Shown here in pieces: positions 18,241 to 29,732 of a stretch of DNA of 64,000 bases. Source of the DNA: Phyllobacterium pellucidum. Its GTDB lineage: Bacteria; Pseudomonadota; Alphaproteobacteria; Rhizobiales; Rhizobiaceae. The position numbers were made by a program, and so were the translations under genes. The notes under the pieces are model-generated. The model did no database searches and was not told where the DNA came from. It saw only the letters and a program-made list of their open reading frames with translations. How positions within the stretch are numbered: the stretch's first letter is position 1; every line of letters starts with the position of its first letter. The stretch is taken from contig NZ_JABUMX010000004.1 in NCBI RefSeq assembly GCF_013327855.1, forward strand, positions 248,001 to 312,000, in the 5' to 3' direction.

Positions 18241-19243
18241 GGCGGGTCACCTGCTGTTCGATGGCGCCGAAGATCGAATGGCCGTATGCGTCTTTCATCT
18301 CTATGCGAACTGTGTCGCCGAAACGCATGAATGGCGTTCGCGGACTGCCGGTGGCAATCGTCTCGATCATCCGGATTTCTGCGATGCACGAGTAGCCGGC
18401 GCCATCCTCTTCAATGGGTTTGCCCGCTTCGCCGTCAAGCTTGTTCGACACCGTCCCCGATCCGATGATCGTGCCGGCGCAAAGCGGGCGTGTCTTCGCC
18501 GCGTGGGCAATCAACGTCGGAAAATCGAACGTCATGTCGATGCCGGCGTTGGCGCGGCCAAAGGGCCGGCCGTTGAGATCGACGCAGAGCGGCAGGCGCA
18601 CTTTGCCGCCATCCCAGGTCTCGCCGAGTTCATCGGGTGTGACCGCCACGGGCGAGAAGGCCGACGACGGCTTTGACTGATAAAAGCCGAACCCTTTGCC
18701 AAGCTCGGCCGGAATGAGATTTCGCAGGCTGACATCGTTGACCAACATGATCAGGTGGATCGCGGCCCGCGCTTCGTCGAGACCCGCGCCCATGGGCACG
18801 TCGTCGACAATCACCGCAACCTCTCCCTCCATGTCGATGCCATAGGCTTCGTCGGCCATGCGGATGGGTTCGCGCGGAGCAAGGAAACTGTCGGACCCAC
18901 CCTGATAGATGAGCGGGTCGGTCCAGAAGCTCTCGGGCATCGGCGCATTGCGCGCCTTGCGGACCAGTTCGACATGATTGACATAGGCTGATCCGTCGGC
19001 CCACTGGTAGGCGCGCGGCAGGGGCGACAGCGCATCATGTTCGTGAAAGCGCTCCAGGGGAACAGCCCGCAGTTCAAGGCTGGAGGCAAGCGCCGCGAGG
19101 TGCGGGGCGATACGCGACCAGTCGTCAAGCGCGGACTGCAACGTCGGCGCGAGGAACGAGGCATCGGTATAATGGGTCAGATCCCTCGACACGATGACCA
19201 GTTTGCCATCGCGCGTTCCATTATTGAGAGAGGCGAGTTTCAT
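18230..19243 (-). CDS. fahA: Fumarylacetoacetase
   Basis: A 337-residue fumarylacetoacetate hydrolase family enzyme that splits fumarylacetoacetate into fumarate and acetoacetate. The metal-binding acidic residues fall in YGIDMEGEVAVIVDDVP and MLVNDVSLRNLIP. The C-terminal catalytic domain includes AGTIIGSGTVSNK. Its neighbours upstream (homogentisate dioxygenase, zero-base gap) and downstream (maleylacetoacetate isomerase) fix the assignment among the many FAH-family activities. Confidence 0.94.
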   Translation of the reverse strand: MKLASLNNGTRDGKLVIVSRDLTHYTDASFLAPTLQSALDDWSRIAPHLAALASSLELRAVPLERFHEHDALSPLPRAYQWADGSAYVNHVELVRKARNAPMPESFWTDPLIYQGGSDSFLAPREPIRMADEAYGIDMEGEVAVIVDDVPMGAGLDEARAAIHLIMLVNDVSLRNLIPAELGKGFGFYQSKPSSAFSPVAVTPDELGETWDGGKVRLPLCVDLNGRPFGRANAGIDMTFDFPTLIAHAAKTRPLCAGTIIGSGTVSNKLDGEAGKPIEEDGAGYSCIAEIRMIETIATGSPRTPFMRFGDTVRIEMKDAYGHSIFGAIEQQVTRHER

Positions 19244-20572
19244 TTACTTTACGATCTCCTCCGACCAGTCGCCTTCCGGCGTCCCGTTGAACCGCTTGCG
19301 GAGACCTTTCCAACAGTCGGCGTAATTGTCTTGCAGCGTCGGCGTATCAGCTGCATAGCGGGTAAGGTGCTGGGGGAAGCGCGTCTCGAACATGAAGGCA
19401 AGCGTGTTGTCCAGCCGCTGCGGCTTGAGCTCCACCGTGGATGCCTTGTTGAACCCCATCGTGTCCGGTCCATGCGGCAGCATCATGTTGTGAAGGCTTA
19501 TGCCCCCAGGCACGAACCCCTCCTCCTTGGCATCGTATTGACCATACACCAGCCCCATGAATTCGGACATGATGTTGCGGTGGTACCAGGGCGGCCGGAA
19601 ACTGTGCTCGGCAACCAGCCAGCGCGGCGGGAAAATAACGAAATCGACATTGGCCGTTCCCTCCTCGCCCGACGGCGCGGTGAGCACGGTGAAGATCGAT
19701 GGATCGGGATGATCGAACAGGATCGCTCCGACCGGCGAGAACGTGCGCAGGTCATACTTGTAGGGCGCATAATTCCCGTGCCAAGCGACGACGTCCAACG
19801 GGGAATGATCGAGTGTCGTCTGATAGAACTTGCCGCACCATTTCACATGCAGACGGCAAGGAACTTCCTTGTCTTCGAAGGCTGCAACCGGTGTCTTGAA
19901 GTCGCGCGGGTTGGCCAGGCAGTTGGCACCAATCGGACCGCGATCCGGCAGGGCGAATTTTGCCCCGTAATTCTCGCAAATATAGCCCCTGGCCTCGCCG
20001 TCAGGCGCCGACACCTTGAACATCATCCCGCGTGGGATCACGCAGATTTCCGAAGGTTCGATTTCGATTTTGCCCATCTCGGTGAAAATGTTGAGCTTGC
20101 CCTTCTCGGGCAAAAGCAGCATTTCGCCATCCGCATTGTAGAAGTAGTCGTCGTCCATGCCAGTATTGAACGCGTACACATGTGCGGACATGCCCACCTG
20201 ACCGTGGACATCGCCAGCCGTGGTCATGGTGCGAATGCCATCAATAAAGTTGATGGAATCGCGCGGTATTGGCGTCGGATTCCAGCGTAACTGTCCAATC
20301 GGCAATTCATGGTCATCGAGGTTTGGCGCGGTCTTCCAGTGCTCACGCTTTGCGGGCGAAAAGCGCCCGCTATGCTTGACCGATGGGCGAATGCGATAGA
20401 GCCAGGATCGCTCGTTCGTGCCGCGCGGCGCGGTAAAGGGGGAGCCGGAGAGTTGTTCGGCGTAGAGCCCGTAAGCGCAGCGCTGCGGCGAGTTTTGTCC
20501 CTGCGGCAGGGCGCCTGGAAGCGATTCCGTCTCGAAGTCGTTGCCGAAGCCCGGCATATAGTGAAGAGCCAT
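19244..20572 (-). CDS. hmgA: Homogentisate 1,2-dioxygenase
   Basis: A 442-residue iron-dependent ring-cleavage dioxygenase that opens homogentisate to maleylacetoacetate. It begins with the typical [12 protein letters not shown] and continues with [21 protein letters not shown]. The C-terminal cupin holds the iron-site region [14 protein letters not shown] and [11 protein letters not shown]. Length is normal. First gene of the hmgA-fahA-maiA operon, divergent from a MarR-family regulator. Confidence 0.97.
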   Translation of the reverse strand: MALHYMPGFGNDFETESLPGALPQGQNSPQRCAYGLYAEQLSGSPFTAPRGTNERSWLYRIRPSVKHSGRFSPAKREHWKTAPNLDDHELPIGQLRWNPTPIPRDSINFIDGIRTMTTAGDVHGQVGMSAHVYAFNTGMDDDYFYNADGEMLLLPEKGKLNIFTEMGKIEIEPSEICVIPRGMMFKVSAPDGEARGYICENYGAKFALPDRGPIGANCLANPRDFKTPVAAFEDKEVPCRLHVKWCGKFYQTTLDHSPLDVVAWHGNYAPYKYDLRTFSPVGAILFDHPDPSIFTVLTAPSGEEGTANVDFVIFPPRWLVAEHSFRPPWYHRNIMSEFMGLVYGQYDAKEEGFVPGGISLHNMMLPHGPDTMGFNKASTVELKPQRLDNTLAFMFETRFPQHLTRYAADTPTLQDNYADCWKGLRKRFNGTPEGDWSEEIVK

Positions 20573-20588
20573 GATCGAACCTCCAATT

Positions 20589-20621
20589 TAGTTGCAATTG
20601 TGACGATCTATTTTGTAACTA
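20589..20621. promoter_or_regulatory. Candidate MarR operator between hmgA and its regulator
   Basis: TAGTTGCAA (20589-20597) and TTGTAACTA (20613-20621) form an inverted repeat with 8 of 9 matching positions, centred in the short space between the divergent hmgA and MarR genes. Placement over both promoters suits repression of the catabolic operon and autoregulation. Confidence 0.5.
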
Positions 20622-20645
20622 TCAATGACAATCGGGATTGTGGAC

Positions 20646-21098
20646 ATGAAAAGGAAGATCGACATCGACCCGCCGCTTATACTGGAGGCGTTCACCCCAT
20701 ACCGTCTCAACAAGGCGGCAGAAGCCGTGAGCCATCGTTTCGCGAGCCTTTACCGGGATCAGTATGGACTGACACGGCCGGAGTGGCGAACACTTGCAAC
20801 GCTGGGCCAGTTTGGCACCATGACCGCCACGGCGATCGGGACTCATTCGTCAATGCACAAGACAAAAGTCTCGCGCGCCGTGCTTGCCCTCGAACAGCGG
20901 CGCTGGCTGTTGCGAAAGCGCGATGAGACCGACCGCCGTGTCGAAAATCTTGTGCTGACGCCGGCCGGGCGGAAGGCCTATCTCGACCTTGTGAAAGTTG
21001 CGCATGACTTCGAGGCCGAACTGCTGCAGCAACTGGGACCGCGTGGAGCAGCAGCGTTGAAGAATGGCCTCGAGGCGCTGGAGAAACTCGCGGGATAG
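20646..21098 (+). CDS. MarR-family regulator, probable repressor of the homogentisate operon
   Basis: A 150-residue MarR-family winged-helix regulator. The DNA-binding core runs through LTRPEWRTLATLG, MTATAIGTHSSMHKTKVSRAV and the wing LRKRDETDRRVENLVLTPAG. Divergence from hmgA and the palindrome between them suggest it plays the role of HmgR, probably sensing a pathway intermediate. I prefer ATG 20646 (MKRKIDID), but ATG 20625 in the same frame cannot be excluded. Confidence 0.85.
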   Translation: MKRKIDIDPPLILEAFTPYRLNKAAEAVSHRFASLYRDQYGLTRPEWRTLATLGQFGTMTATAIGTHSSMHKTKVSRAVLALEQRRWLLRKRDETDRRVENLVLTPAGRKAYLDLVKVAHDFEAELLQQLGPRGAAALKNGLEALEKLAG

Positions 21099-21147
21099 AC
21101 CGCTGGAAGCGGCGCCGCAATTGATATGGGCAACGATCTCGCATATA

Positions 21148-21173
21148 TGATGCGTGATGCTTGATGCGTGATG
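21148..21173 (+). promoter_or_regulatory. Direct repeats upstream of vapBC
   Basis: TGATGCGTGATG occurs twice (21148-21159 and 21162-21173), a 12-base direct repeat with a 14-base period immediately in front of the antitoxin gene. Tandem sites in this position are expected for ribbon-helix-helix antitoxins that repress their own operon. Confidence 0.4.
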
Positions 21174-21185
21174 AGGGGCAAGACG

Positions 21186-21416
21186 ATGCGAACAACGCTT
21201 GCAATAGATGATGACGTCCTAGCGGCGGCCAAGGGCCTCGCGGAGCGCCAGCGCAAAACTGTAGGTGAAGTCATATCGACACTCGCCCGCAAAGGTCTGC
21301 AAGCTCCAACGGCACGTCAAGCGATGCGAAACGGCGTGCCGCTCCTCCCAGCAGGCACCAATTCCACGCCGGTAACGATGGAACTGGTGAACCAACTTCG
21401 CGATGAATTGCCGTGA
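21186..21416 (+). CDS. vapB: VapB-type ribbon-helix-helix antitoxin
   Basis: A 76-residue antitoxin with an N-terminal ribbon-helix-helix (RTTLAIDDDVLAAAKGLAER), a linker, and a short C-terminal toxin-binding tail ([14 protein letters not shown]). ATG 21186 follows a GAGGGG ribosome-binding site at suitable distance; in-frame upstream GTG/ATG codons are less likely. The stop overlaps the toxin's GTG start (GTGA), so synthesis is coupled. Confidence 0.85.
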   Translation: MRTTLAIDDDVLAAAKGLAERQRKTVGEVISTLARKGLQAPTARQAMRNGVPLLPAGTNSTPVTMELVNQLRDELP

Positions 21417-21856
21417 CGCCATATCTCCTGGACGTCAATGTGCTGATTGCCCTATTCGATCCCGCACATGTCCATCACGATCCTGCACATGAGTGGTTTG
21501 CTGATATAGGACGGTCCAGTTGGGCCACTTGCCCAATAACCGAGAACGGTGCGATCCGTATTATCAGCAGCGCCCGCTACCTTAACTCACCGGGCACGCC
21601 AGCCGCGGTTGTTGCGCTTCTGGCCGGATTACGTGCCATTCCGGGTCATGTCTTTTGGCCAGATGACATCAGCTTAATGGACAATTCCATTGATCCGTCG
21701 CGGCTGTTGAATGCCGGTCAGGTCACGGATACATACCTCCTGGCGCTTGCTCAGGCACACCAAGGGAAATTGGCGACCTTTGATCGGCGCCTCGTAACCG
21801 ATGCGGTACGGGATGGCCGAAATTGTCTGCATGTCATTGGCGAACGAACCACTTAG
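21413..21856 (+). CDS. vapC: VapC-type PIN-domain ribonuclease toxin
   Basis: A 147-residue PIN-domain toxin. Conserved acidic residues are visible: Asp7 in [12 protein letters not shown], the Glu of ITENGAIR, the Asp of [11 protein letters not shown] and the Asp of ATFDRRL, which together bind Mg2+ at the nuclease site. VapC toxins cleave tRNA or rRNA and are neutralised by the cognate VapB encoded directly upstream. It uses a GTG start. It overlaps the ABC-2 permease gene tail-to-tail by 4 nt. All key residues look intact, so the module is probably functional. Confidence 0.9.
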   Translation: MTPYLLDVNVLIALFDPAHVHHDPAHEWFADIGRSSWATCPITENGAIRIISSARYLNSPGTPAAVVALLAGLRAIPGHVFWPDDISLMDNSIDPSRLLNAGQVTDTYLLALAQAHQGKLATFDRRLVTDAVRDGRNCLHVIGERTT

Positions 21857-22614
21857 CTCTTCAGCCTGTACCCCGTCCTGAATATCCAGCGCAGGATCAG
21901 AATGCACGCGAGGAGAAACACGGCTGTCATGACAAGGCTCGTTCCGATATGCACATCTGAAAGGCCAAAGAAGCTCCAGCGAAACCCGCTGATAAGATAG
22001 ACGACGGGATTGAACAGCGTCACGGTCTGCCAGAATGGCGGCAACATGTCGATCGAATAGAAACTACCGCCGAGAAACGTCAGCGGTGTGATGATCATCA
22101 GCGGCACGAGCTGCAGCTTCTCAAAGCCATCCGCCCAGATGCCGATAATGAAACCGAACATACTGAAGGTTACCGCTGTCAGCACCAGGAACAGCAGCAT
22201 CACGAAGGGGTGTTCGATGCGCAGCGGTACAAATAGCGCCGCAGTCGCAAGGATGATCACCCCGAGAATGATCGACTTCGTCGCCGCAGCCCCGACATAG
22301 GCGATCACGATCTCCACGTAGGAGACAGGTGCCGAGAGGAGTTCGTAGATCGTGCCGACGAACTTCGGGAAATAGATGCCGAACGACGCGTTGGAAATGC
22401 TCTGCGTCAACAGCGACAACATGATCAGGCCCGGCACGATGAACGCACCGTAGCTTACGCCGTTGATCTCGGGGATACGGCCGCCGATCGCCGAACCGAA
22501 AACCACGAAGTAAAGGCTCGTCGACAGAACCGGCGAAATGACGCTCTGCATGAGCGTGCGCCAGGTGCGATGCATTTCGAAGAGATAGATCGCCTTGATC
22601 GCGTAAAGGTTCAT
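21853..22614 (-). CDS. ABC-2 type exporter permease (YadH-like)
   Basis: A 253-residue membrane protein with six hydrophobic spans, of the ABC-2 permease type. The [16 protein letters not shown] segment before the last span is characteristic of the YadH/NodJ group. It is coupled to the ATPase gene upstream (4-nt overlap) and together they should form an exporter for a drug, lipid or polysaccharide-type substrate. The substrate cannot be read from sequence. Confidence 0.9.
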   Translation of the reverse strand: MNLYAIKAIYLFEMHRTWRTLMQSVISPVLSTSLYFVVFGSAIGGRIPEINGVSYGAFIVPGLIMLSLLTQSISNASFGIYFPKFVGTIYELLSAPVSYVEIVIAYVGAAATKSIILGVIILATAALFVPLRIEHPFVMLLFLVLTAVTFSMFGFIIGIWADGFEKLQLVPLMIITPLTFLGGSFYSIDMLPPFWQTVTLFNPVVYLISGFRWSFFGLSDVHIGTSLVMTAVFLLACILILRWIFRTGYRLKS

Positions 22615-23537
22615 TTGCGTTCCCTCACCAGGTTGACGAAAATTTCCTCGAGCGAACTTTCCCGCGTCTGAATATCGCTGAAGCGGACACCCGCCTTGTC
22701 GAGATCCTTCAGGAGCGCCGTAATGCCCGTTCGTTCCTTGCGGGTATCGTAGTGATAAACGAGTTCGCTCCCGTCGGGCGAAAGTTCAAGCCCGTAGGCC
22801 GCCAAAGCTTCGGGTATTTCCTCGCGTTTCTCCTGGAGAAGCAGGCGCAACTCCTTCTTGCCGAGCGACCGCATCAATGCGTCCTTCTCCTCGACGAGAA
22901 TGATCTCGCCATGGCTGATGACGCCGATTCGATCGGCCATCTGTTCGGCCTCCTCGATATAGTGCGTCGTGAGGATGATGGTGACGCCCGATTCGCGCAG
23001 CGCCCGCACCACATTCCACATGTCGCGCCGCAATTCGACATCGACGCCAGCGCTCGGCTCATCGAGAAAAAGGATTTCCGGCTCGTGCGACAGCGCCTTG
23101 GCGATCATGACGCGCCGCTTCATGCCTCCCGAGAGCGTCATGATCTTGCTGTCCTTCTTGTCCGATAGCGAAAGTTCCTTGAGGATCTTCTCAATGTGGG
23201 CGGGATTGGCGGGCTTGCCAAAAAGGCCGCGGCTGAAACTGACCGTTGCCCACACGGTCTCGAATGCATCTGTCGTCAACTCCTGCGGCACGAGACCGAT
23301 CTTGGAACGCGCCGCGCGGTATTCCTTGATGATATCGTGACCATCGGCGAGGATTGTGCCGGAGGTCGGATTGACGATGCCGCAAATCGTGCTGATCAGC
23401 GTCGTCTTGCCAGCGCCATTCGGCCCGAGCAGTGCGAAGATTTCGCCGTGGCGGATATCGAGATTGATATTCTTCAGCGCTTCAAAACCGGACTCATAGG
23501 TTTTGTTGAGGCTGGAGACGGAAATGGCTGAGGACAT
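22611..23537 (-). CDS. ABC-2 type exporter ATPase (YadG-like)
   Basis: A 308-residue ABC ATPase with Walker [11 protein letters not shown]-loop LVPQELTTD, signature LSGGMKRRV and Walker [13 protein letters not shown], then a C-terminal extension typical of drug- or NodI-type exporters. The start at 23537 (MSSAISVSS) fits the family; the open frame continues 50 codons upstream without homology. It is the first gene of a two-gene exporter operon. Confidence 0.92.
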   Translation of the reverse strand: MSSAISVSSLNKTYESGFEALKNINLDIRHGEIFALLGPNGAGKTTLISTICGIVNPTSGTILADGHDIIKEYRAARSKIGLVPQELTTDAFETVWATVSFSRGLFGKPANPAHIEKILKELSLSDKKDSKIMTLSGGMKRRVMIAKALSHEPEILFLDEPSAGVDVELRRDMWNVVRALRESGVTIILTTHYIEEAEQMADRIGVISHGEIILVEEKDALMRSLGKKELRLLLQEKREEIPEALAAYGLELSPDGSELVYHYDTRKERTGITALLKDLDKAGVRFSDIQTRESSLEEIFVNLVRERK

Positions 23538-23694
23538 GAAGCTTCCCGGGGAGGACTTTGGGTTTGAATGCGGCGAGCGAAACGAAACCCTTTGGCGGAG
23601 GCCGCCAGGGGAATGGTGTTCCTTATATGGGGTTAAGCCGGGATTTTCAAACCACCTCTCCTGACATTCGGCGTCAGCAGAGCCCAAAAATTGA

Positions 23695-23724
23695 GAAAAA
23701 GGCCCAGACGATACCGGGCCTTCA
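23695..23724 (-). terminator. Intrinsic terminator of the MFS transporter gene
   Basis: AAGGCCC (23699-23705) pairs with GGGCCTT (23716-23722) around a 10-base loop, and on the minus strand the stem is followed by a T-run. It lies just past the stop of the MFS gene, so it is that gene's terminator. Confidence 0.75.
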
Positions 23725-23728
23725 ATTG

Positions 23729-24946
23729 TTAAGCCTGTTCGCCGCGCACTTCCTTCATGCTCGGCAGGAAAATTGTGAGCAGGCCGAGGAAGGGCAAGAA
23801 CGAGCAGATCATGTAAACGTAGTCGATGCCCTTGTTGTCGGCGACGAAGCCGAGCACCGCCGCCGCTATGCCGGCCATGCCGAAGGCGAAGCCGAAGAAG
23901 ATGCCGGCAATCATGCCGACACGGCCGGGCACCAGTTCTTGAGCGAAGACAACGATCGCAGGGAAGGCTGAGGACAGGATAAGGCCGATCAGGACCGTGA
24001 GGACGCCTGTCCAGAAGAGGTCCGCATAGGGCATGATCAGCGTGAACGGCAAGACACCGAGAATCGAGAACCAGATCACGGCTTTCGTGCCGATCTTGTC
24101 ACCAATCGGCCCGCCGACAATGGTGCCGACTGCCGCTGCGCCAAGGAACAGGAACAGCATCATCTGGGACTGCTGCACCGAGATCCCGAACTTGTGGATG
24201 ACATAGAATGTGTAATAGCTCGATATGCTTGCGAGATAGATGTTCTTGGAAAAGACAAGCAAGGTCAGGATGATCAGCGACATGGCAACTTTGCCGCGCG
24301 GCAGTTTGAGTTGCTTGCTTGCAGCCGGCCTGTTCGCGTTGGCCTTGCGATAGCGTTGGTACCAGTTGCCGACCTGATAAAGGACGATCATTCCGATGAG
24401 GGCCGCGGCGGAAAACCACGCAATGCTCTGCTGGCCGCGAGGCAGCACGATGAAAGCTGCGAGCAGCGGACCGAGTGCGGTACCGAAATTGCCTCCCACC
24501 TGAAAGAAGGATTGCGCAAGACCGTGGCGGCCGCCCGAGGCAAGACGTGCCACCCGCGATGATTCCGGGTGAAAAATGGATGAACCAATGCCGATGAAGG
24601 CTGCGCCGGCAAGAAGCATGGCGTAGTGGGTTGCGACCGAAAGAAGTCCGAGGCCGACGAGCGAAAACGCCATGCCAACCGGGAGCGAATACGGCATGGG
24701 CCGCTTGTCGGTATACGTTCCGACAATCGGCTGCAGCAGCGAGGCGGTGACCTGGAAGGTCAGCGTCAGAAAGCCGATCTGCTTGAAATCGAGACCGTAA
24801 TTTTGCTTGAGCATCGGATAGATCGCGGCAAGTAGCGACTGCATCATGTCGTTGAGCAAATGGCAGAAGCTGACGGCGAAAATTATCGCAAAGACGGTCG
24901 TGTCAGCGGAGGTCCGCTGTGCGGGCAAGGTCGTATCGGTCATCAA
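23729..24946 (-). CDS. fsr: MFS efflux transporter, fosmidomycin-resistance (Fsr) family
   Basis: A 405-residue major facilitator with twelve predicted spans. The first is preceded by a short polar N-terminus and contains [18 protein letters not shown], characteristic of the Fsr family. [18 protein letters not shown] in the first half is likewise typical. Fsr of E. coli exports fosmidomycin; the physiological substrate here is unknown. It diverges from an AraC-family regulator, the usual arrangement for an inducible pump, and is followed by a clear intrinsic terminator. Confidence 0.9.
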   Translation of the reverse strand: MMTDTTLPAQRTSADTTVFAIIFAVSFCHLLNDMMQSLLAAIYPMLKQNYGLDFKQIGFLTLTFQVTASLLQPIVGTYTDKRPMPYSLPVGMAFSLVGLGLLSVATHYAMLLAGAAFIGIGSSIFHPESSRVARLASGGRHGLAQSFFQVGGNFGTALGPLLAAFIVLPRGQQSIAWFSAAALIGMIVLYQVGNWYQRYRKANANRPAASKQLKLPRGKVAMSLIILTLLVFSKNIYLASISSYYTFYVIHKFGISVQQSQMMLFLFLGAAAVGTIVGGPIGDKIGTKAVIWFSILGVLPFTLIMPYADLFWTGVLTVLIGLILSSAFPAIVVFAQELVPGRVGMIAGIFFGFAFGMAGIAAAVLGFVADNKGIDYVYMICSFLPFLGLLTIFLPSMKEVRGEQA

Positions 24947-25070
24947 GGCGTTCCATCGAAAAACAAGGGCGTCGTCGCAAGGATTGCCCGCCCTTTTTCA
25001 AACTGATATATCGGTTGCCATCAACCTGCTTTCGTGGTTTGGTCCAATTCTTTCGCAAGTGGGCCAAAAC

Positions 25071-25895
25071 ATGCGTTACCAAACCTTCGTTGCGCGTAAT
25101 GCCGCCGGGTTGGAGCTCGAACAGTTGCACAGGTTGCGGCTGCAATGGCTGGAGCAGGCCGAGGGTGATGTTTTCGCGCTGGCCACGCTTTATCCGTCAG
25201 GCCACCACATTCCCGACCACCACCATATCCAGGCGCAATTGCTCCACGCAATTTCCGGCGTCGCGATGGTGACCACGAAATTCGGCCGCTGGATGGTGCC
25301 TCCGCACCACGCGCTGTGGCTGCCGGCCGGCGTCGAACACGCGGTGGACATGCTTGGCGATGTTTCGATGCATTCGATTTATGTGCGGCCGGATGCCGTG
25401 GCGGGATTGAAGGATCACCTGCACGTCGTCGGCCTGACACCGCTGATGGACAATCTCATTCGCGAAGCAGTCGCCGTTGCGCCCGAGAGGCAGGCGGAGG
25501 AACGCACGATGTTCGTCATGGGACTGTTGTTGCATGAGATTCCGAACCTTGAGGAGCGCCCACTTGGCCTGCCGTTTCCCGAGGATCGGCGGCTTGCCAT
25601 GCTCTGTCGGGGTTTCCTGAAAGATCCCTCACCGCACACCAATATCGACAATTGGGCGGACCGGCTCGGCATGAGCCGGCGCACGTTTACCCGTATGTTC
25701 CGCCGCGAAACAGGATTAAGCCTCTCGACGTGGCGTCAGCAGGCCTGTCTGCTCGCGGCCCTGCCCCGCCTCACCGAGGGCGAACCTGTGACCAGCGTGG
25801 CACTTGATCTCGGCTACAGCGTTCCTGCCTTCACGACCATGTTCAAGCGCATGCTGGGCGCTCCGCCGCGCCACTATCTTCACTCCGCCGCCTGA
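25071..25895 (+). CDS. AraC-family transcriptional regulator with cupin-like sensor domain
   Basis: A 274-residue regulator. An N-terminal AraC-binding (cupin) domain contains [17 protein letters not shown] and [16 protein letters not shown]. The C-terminal double HTH includes [22 protein letters not shown] and [22 protein letters not shown]. Start at ATG 25071 (MRYQTFV) matches homologue size; the longer frame runs back into the MFS gene on the other strand. It probably controls the divergent Fsr-type pump. Its 3' end overlaps the end of metH by 16 nt on the opposite strand. Confidence 0.88.
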   Translation: MRYQTFVARNAAGLELEQLHRLRLQWLEQAEGDVFALATLYPSGHHIPDHHHIQAQLLHAISGVAMVTTKFGRWMVPPHHALWLPAGVEHAVDMLGDVSMHSIYVRPDAVAGLKDHLHVVGLTPLMDNLIREAVAVAPERQAEERTMFVMGLLLHEIPNLEERPLGLPFPEDRRLAMLCRGFLKDPSPHTNIDNWADRLGMSRRTFTRMFRRETGLSLSTWRQQACLLAALPRLTEGEPVTSVALDLGYSVPAFTTMFKRMLGAPPRHYLHSAA

Positions 25896-28800
25896 ACGCG
25901 GGGGCCCGGAACATAGTTGAGGATCGGACCCAGCCAACGCTCAATCTCTTCAACCGGCATGGATTTGCGCTTCGCATAGTCAGCCACCTGATCGCTCTCG
26001 ACCTTGGCAACGCCGAAATAATAGGATTCCGGGTGAGCGATATAGATGCCCGACACGGAGGAGCCCGGCCACATCGCATAGCTTTCCGTCAGCCGCACGC
26101 CAATCTTGTCTTCCGCGTCAAGCAGACGAAACAGCGTATCCTTTTCTGTGTGGTCCGGCTGCGCCGGATAGCCGGGAGCGGGACGGATGCCACGATAGGG
26201 CTCGCCGATAAGTTCATCCGCCGCAAATGTTTCTTCCGGCGCATAGCCCCAGAATTCCTTGCGGACGCGCTCGTGCATGAGTTCGGCAAAGGCTTCGGCA
26301 AAGCGATCGGCGAGCGCTTTGACGAGGATCGAGGAATAATCATCATTTGCCCGCTCGAACCGTTCGGCGATGGCGATTTCCTCAATGCCTGCCGTGACGA
26401 CGAAGCCACCGACATAGTCTTGTGCACCGCTCGACACCGGCGCGACAAAATCAGCAAGAGCGAGATTCGGCCGGCCATCGCGTTTTGAAAGCTGCTGGCG
26501 CAGCGTGAACAGCGTTGCGATCTCCTTATCTCGGGCGTTGTCGGCAAAGAGGCGAATGTCATCCCCGACGGACCCTGCGGGCCAGAACCCGATGACAGCC
26601 TTTGGATTGAACCATTTCTCATCGATGATCTTTGTCAGCATCGCCTGCGCATCCGCAAAGAGTTGGCGCGCCGCCTCGCCTTGTGCCTCGTCCTGCAGGA
26701 TCGCAGGATAGCGACCCTTTAGCTCCCAGGTCTGGAAGAAAGGCGTCCAGTCGATGTAGCGGGCAATTTCCGCAAGATCGTAATTTTCGAAAACGCGTGT
26801 GCCCGTGAATTGCGGCTCGGGCGACACATAGGATGACCAGTCAACCTTATGCGCGTTGCCGCGCGCCTTCTCTAGGCTCAACCTTTGCTTGTCGGCTTCG
26901 TTGCGGGCATGCGCTTCCGCAACCTTCTCATAGTCCGCGCGGATCGTATCGACATAGCCGGGCTTGGCATCCATCGACAGAAGGTTCGAAACGACACCCA
27001 CCGCCCGGCTTGCATCGGTCACATATACGGTCTGGCCATTGCTGTAGCGCGGATTGATCTTGACGGCCGTATGCACACGGCTCGTGGTTGCGCCTCCGAT
27101 CAGCAGCGGAACATCGAAGCCCTCGCGCTCGAGTTCAGACGCAACATGGACCATCTCGTCGAGCGAGGGCGTGATAAGGCCCGAAAGGCCGATAATATCG
27201 ACATTCTCGTCGCGCGCTGTCTGCAAAATCTTCGTTGACGGCACCATGACCCCGAGATCGATGATCTCGTAATTGTTGCAGGCGAGGACAACGCCGACAA
27301 TGTTCTTGCCGATGTCGTGGACATCGCCCTTGACGGTCGCCATCAGCACTTTGCCGGCACTTTCGCGTTTTCCCGATCCGCCATTGGCAAGCTTCTCTGC
27401 CTCCATGTAGGGCAGCAGCACGGCGACGGCCTGCTTCATGACGCGGGCGGATTTCACTACCTGCGGCAGGAACATCTTGCCGGAACCAAACAGGTCGCCG
27501 ACAACGTTCATGCCGGCCATCAGCGGTCCCTCGATGACGTGAAGCGGGCGCTCGGCCCGTGCGCGCGCTTCTTCGGTGTCGGCTTCGATGAATTCGGTTA
27601 TGCCATTGACGAGCGCGTGTTCGAGCCGCTTTTCTACGCTCCATTCGCGCCAGGCAAGATCGCGCTCGCGTGCTTCCCTGCCGGCCGAGCCCTTGTAGCG
27701 CTCGGCAAGGTCGAGCAGGCGTTCAGTCGCATCGTCGCGCCGGTTGAGGACCACATCCTCGCAGGCGTCGCGCAATTCCGGATCGATCGATTCGTAAACC
27801 GCCAATTGTCCGGCGTTGACGATACCCATGTCCATGCCGGCCTGAATGGCATGGTAGAGGAAAACGGCGTGCATCGCTTCGCGCACCGGTTCATTCCCAC
27901 GGAACGAGAAGGAAAGATTGGAAACGCCGCCGGAAATATGAGCGTGCGGCAAGGTCTGCGTGATCTGCCGTGTGGCTTCGATGAAGGCGACGCCATAACC
28001 GTTGTGTTCTTCGATGCCGGTAGCGACCGCGAAAATATTCGGGTCGAACACGACATCCTCGGGCGCGAAACCAGCCTCACGTGTCAGGAGTTCGTAGGCG
28101 CGCGTACAAATCTCCACCTTGCGCTTGAGCGTATCGGCCTGGCCCTCGGTATCGAACGCCATGACGACGACAGCCGCCCCATAGGCGCGAACCTTCCTTG
28201 CATGAGCGATGAAGGCGTCTTCACCTTCCTTCATTGAGATCGAATTGACGAGCGGCTTGCCCTGGACACATTTGAGGCCGGCCTCGATCACGTCCCACTT
28301 CGACGAATCGATCATTACCGGCACGCGTGCGATGTCGGGTTCGGCGGCGATCAGATTGAGGAAGTCGACCATGGCCTTCTCGCTGTCGATCAGTCCCTCG
28401 TCCATGTTGATGTCGATGATCTGCGCGCCATTTGCGACCTGGTCGCGCGCAACATCGAGCGCCGCCGGCAGATCGCCTGCGGTAATCAGCTTCCGGAACT
28501 TCGCCGAGCCGGTAATGTTGGTGCGTTCGCCAACATTGACGAAGGCGATATCCCTGGTCAGCGTGAATGGCTCCAGGCCCGATAGCCGCATATGGGTTTC
28601 GGTCTCGGGAATGGGGCGCGGCCGGTATTTGCCGACCGCTTCAGCAATGGCTCTTATGTGTTCCGGAGTCGAGCCACAGCAGCCGCCGACAATGTTCAGC
28701 AGGCCGTCCTTGGCGAACTCTTCGAGTTGCGCCGCCATCGCTTCAGGACTCTCGTCATATTGACCGAATTCATTCGGGAGCCCTGCATTGGGATAGGCGC

Positions 28801-29668
28801 ACACGAACGTATCGGCGACTGCCGCGATCTCGGCCAGATGGTCGCGCATGGCACTGGCCCCGAGCGCACAATTGAGACCGATGGTGAAGGGCCTGGCATG
28901 ACGTACGGAGTACCAGAAGGCGGTCGGCGTCTGTCCCGACAGGGTGCGTCCGGAAAGATCTGTGATGGTCCCGGAGATCATGACCGGCAGGTTGATTGCC
29001 TTTTCCTCGAAGACTTCCTGCGTCGCGAAGATGGCAGCCTTGGCATTCAGCGTGTCGAAGATCGTCTCGATGAGGATGATGTCGGCGCCACCGTCGATCA
29101 ATCCCCTCACCTGTTCGGCATAGGCCGCTCGTAGGGTATCGAACGTCACCGCGCGGTAGCCCGGGTTGTTCACGTCAGGCGATATCGATGCCGTGCGGTT
29201 CGTCGGTCCGAGCGCGCCCGCAACGAAGCGGCGCTTGCCGTCCTTCTGCTCCGCCTTCAGCGCGGCGCGGCGCGCAAGCCGGGCGCCATCGCGATTGAGC
29301 TCATAGACCACGTCCTCCATGCTGTAGTCGGCCTGGGCGATCGTGGTCGAGGAAAAGGTATTGGTCTCGAGTATGTCGGCGCCGGCCATGGCGTAGGCGT
29401 AGTGGATGTCTTCAATCGCCTGCGGTTCGGTCAAGATGAGAAGATCGTTGTTGCCCTGGAGGTGGCAGGCGCAATCGGCGAAGCGCTCGCCGCGAAAGTT
29501 TTCCTCCTTCAGGCCGAGGCCCTGGATCTGCGTCCCCATGGCGCCGTCAAGGATAAGGATTCGCTCTTTTGCTGCCTGCGTCAGCGCTGCAAAAACCTTG
29601 GAACCGTCGCGGGGTGCCGCTTCCGGGCCGAGCAATTTTTCGCCAATGGTTTCAGATGCAATACCCAT
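25880..29668 (-). CDS. metH: Cobalamin-dependent methionine synthase
   Basis: A full-length, 1262-residue MetH that methylates homocysteine to methionine using methyltetrahydrofolate through protein-bound cobalamin. Domains in order are the homocysteine/zinc barrel (about residues 20-345, with the zinc-site [10 protein letters not shown]), the methyltetrahydrofolate barrel (about 375-640), the B12 cap and Rossmann domains with [10 protein letters not shown] (axial His784), and the S-adenosylmethionine reactivation domain (about 930-1262, with [15 protein letters not shown]). All modules look intact. A 20-bp palindrome 45 bases upstream is a likely operator. Confidence 0.97.
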   Translation of the reverse strand: MGIASETIGEKLLGPEAAPRDGSKVFAALTQAAKERILILDGAMGTQIQGLGLKEENFRGERFADCACHLQGNNDLLILTEPQAIEDIHYAYAMAGADILETNTFSSTTIAQADYSMEDVVYELNRDGARLARRAALKAEQKDGKRRFVAGALGPTNRTASISPDVNNPGYRAVTFDTLRAAYAEQVRGLIDGGADIILIETIFDTLNAKAAIFATQEVFEEKAINLPVMISGTITDLSGRTLSGQTPTAFWYSVRHARPFTIGLNCALGASAMRDHLAEIAAVADTFVCAYPNAGLPNEFGQYDESPEAMAAQLEEFAKDGLLNIVGGCCGSTPEHIRAIAEAVGKYRPRPIPETETHMRLSGLEPFTLTRDIAFVNVGERTNITGSAKFRKLITAGDLPAALDVARDQVANGAQIIDINMDEGLIDSEKAMVDFLNLIAAEPDIARVPVMIDSSKWDVIEAGLKCVQGKPLVNSISMKEGEDAFIAHARKVRAYGAAVVVMAFDTEGQADTLKRKVEICTRAYELLTREAGFAPEDVVFDPNIFAVATGIEEHNGYGVAFIEATRQITQTLPHAHISGGVSNLSFSFRGNEPVREAMHAVFLYHAIQAGMDMGIVNAGQLAVYESIDPELRDACEDVVLNRRDDATERLLDLAERYKGSAGREARERDLAWREWSVEKRLEHALVNGITEFIEADTEEARARAERPLHVIEGPLMAGMNVVGDLFGSGKMFLPQVVKSARVMKQAVAVLLPYMEAEKLANGGSGKRESAGKVLMATVKGDVHDIGKNIVGVVLACNNYEIIDLGVMVPSTKILQTARDENVDIIGLSGLITPSLDEMVHVASELEREGFDVPLLIGGATTSRVHTAVKINPRYSNGQTVYVTDASRAVGVVSNLLSMDAKPGYVDTIRADYEKVAEAHARNEADKQRLSLEKARGNAHKVDWSSYVSPEPQFTGTRVFENYDLAEIARYIDWTPFFQTWELKGRYPAILQDEAQGEAARQLFADAQAMLTKIIDEKWFNPKAVIGFWPAGSVGDDIRLFADNARDKEIATLFTLRQQLSKRDGRPNLALADFVAPVSSGAQDYVGGFVVTAGIEEIAIAERFERANDDYSSILVKALADRFAEAFAELMHERVRKEFWGYAPEETFAADELIGEPYRGIRPAPGYPAQPDHTEKDTLFRLLDAEDKIGVRLTESYAMWPGSSVSGIYIAHPESYYFGVAKVESDQVADYAKRKSMPVEEIERWLGPILNYVPGPRVQAAE

Positions 29669-29712
29669 GACTCGAAATGCCTCATAATGATTTTTAGAGA
29701 GGCGCCACGGTC

Positions 29713-29732
29713 ACATAAAGATATCTTTATGT
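29713..29732. promoter_or_regulatory. Perfect 20-bp palindrome upstream of metH, probable operator
   Basis: ACATAAAGATATCTTTATGT is a perfect 20-bp palindrome 45-64 bases before the metH start codon. From memory it resembles the ATAAAGATATCTTTAT-type sites reported for SahR-like ArsR-family regulators that control methionine-cycle genes in proteobacteria. The regulator itself is not in the window. Confidence 0.7.
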
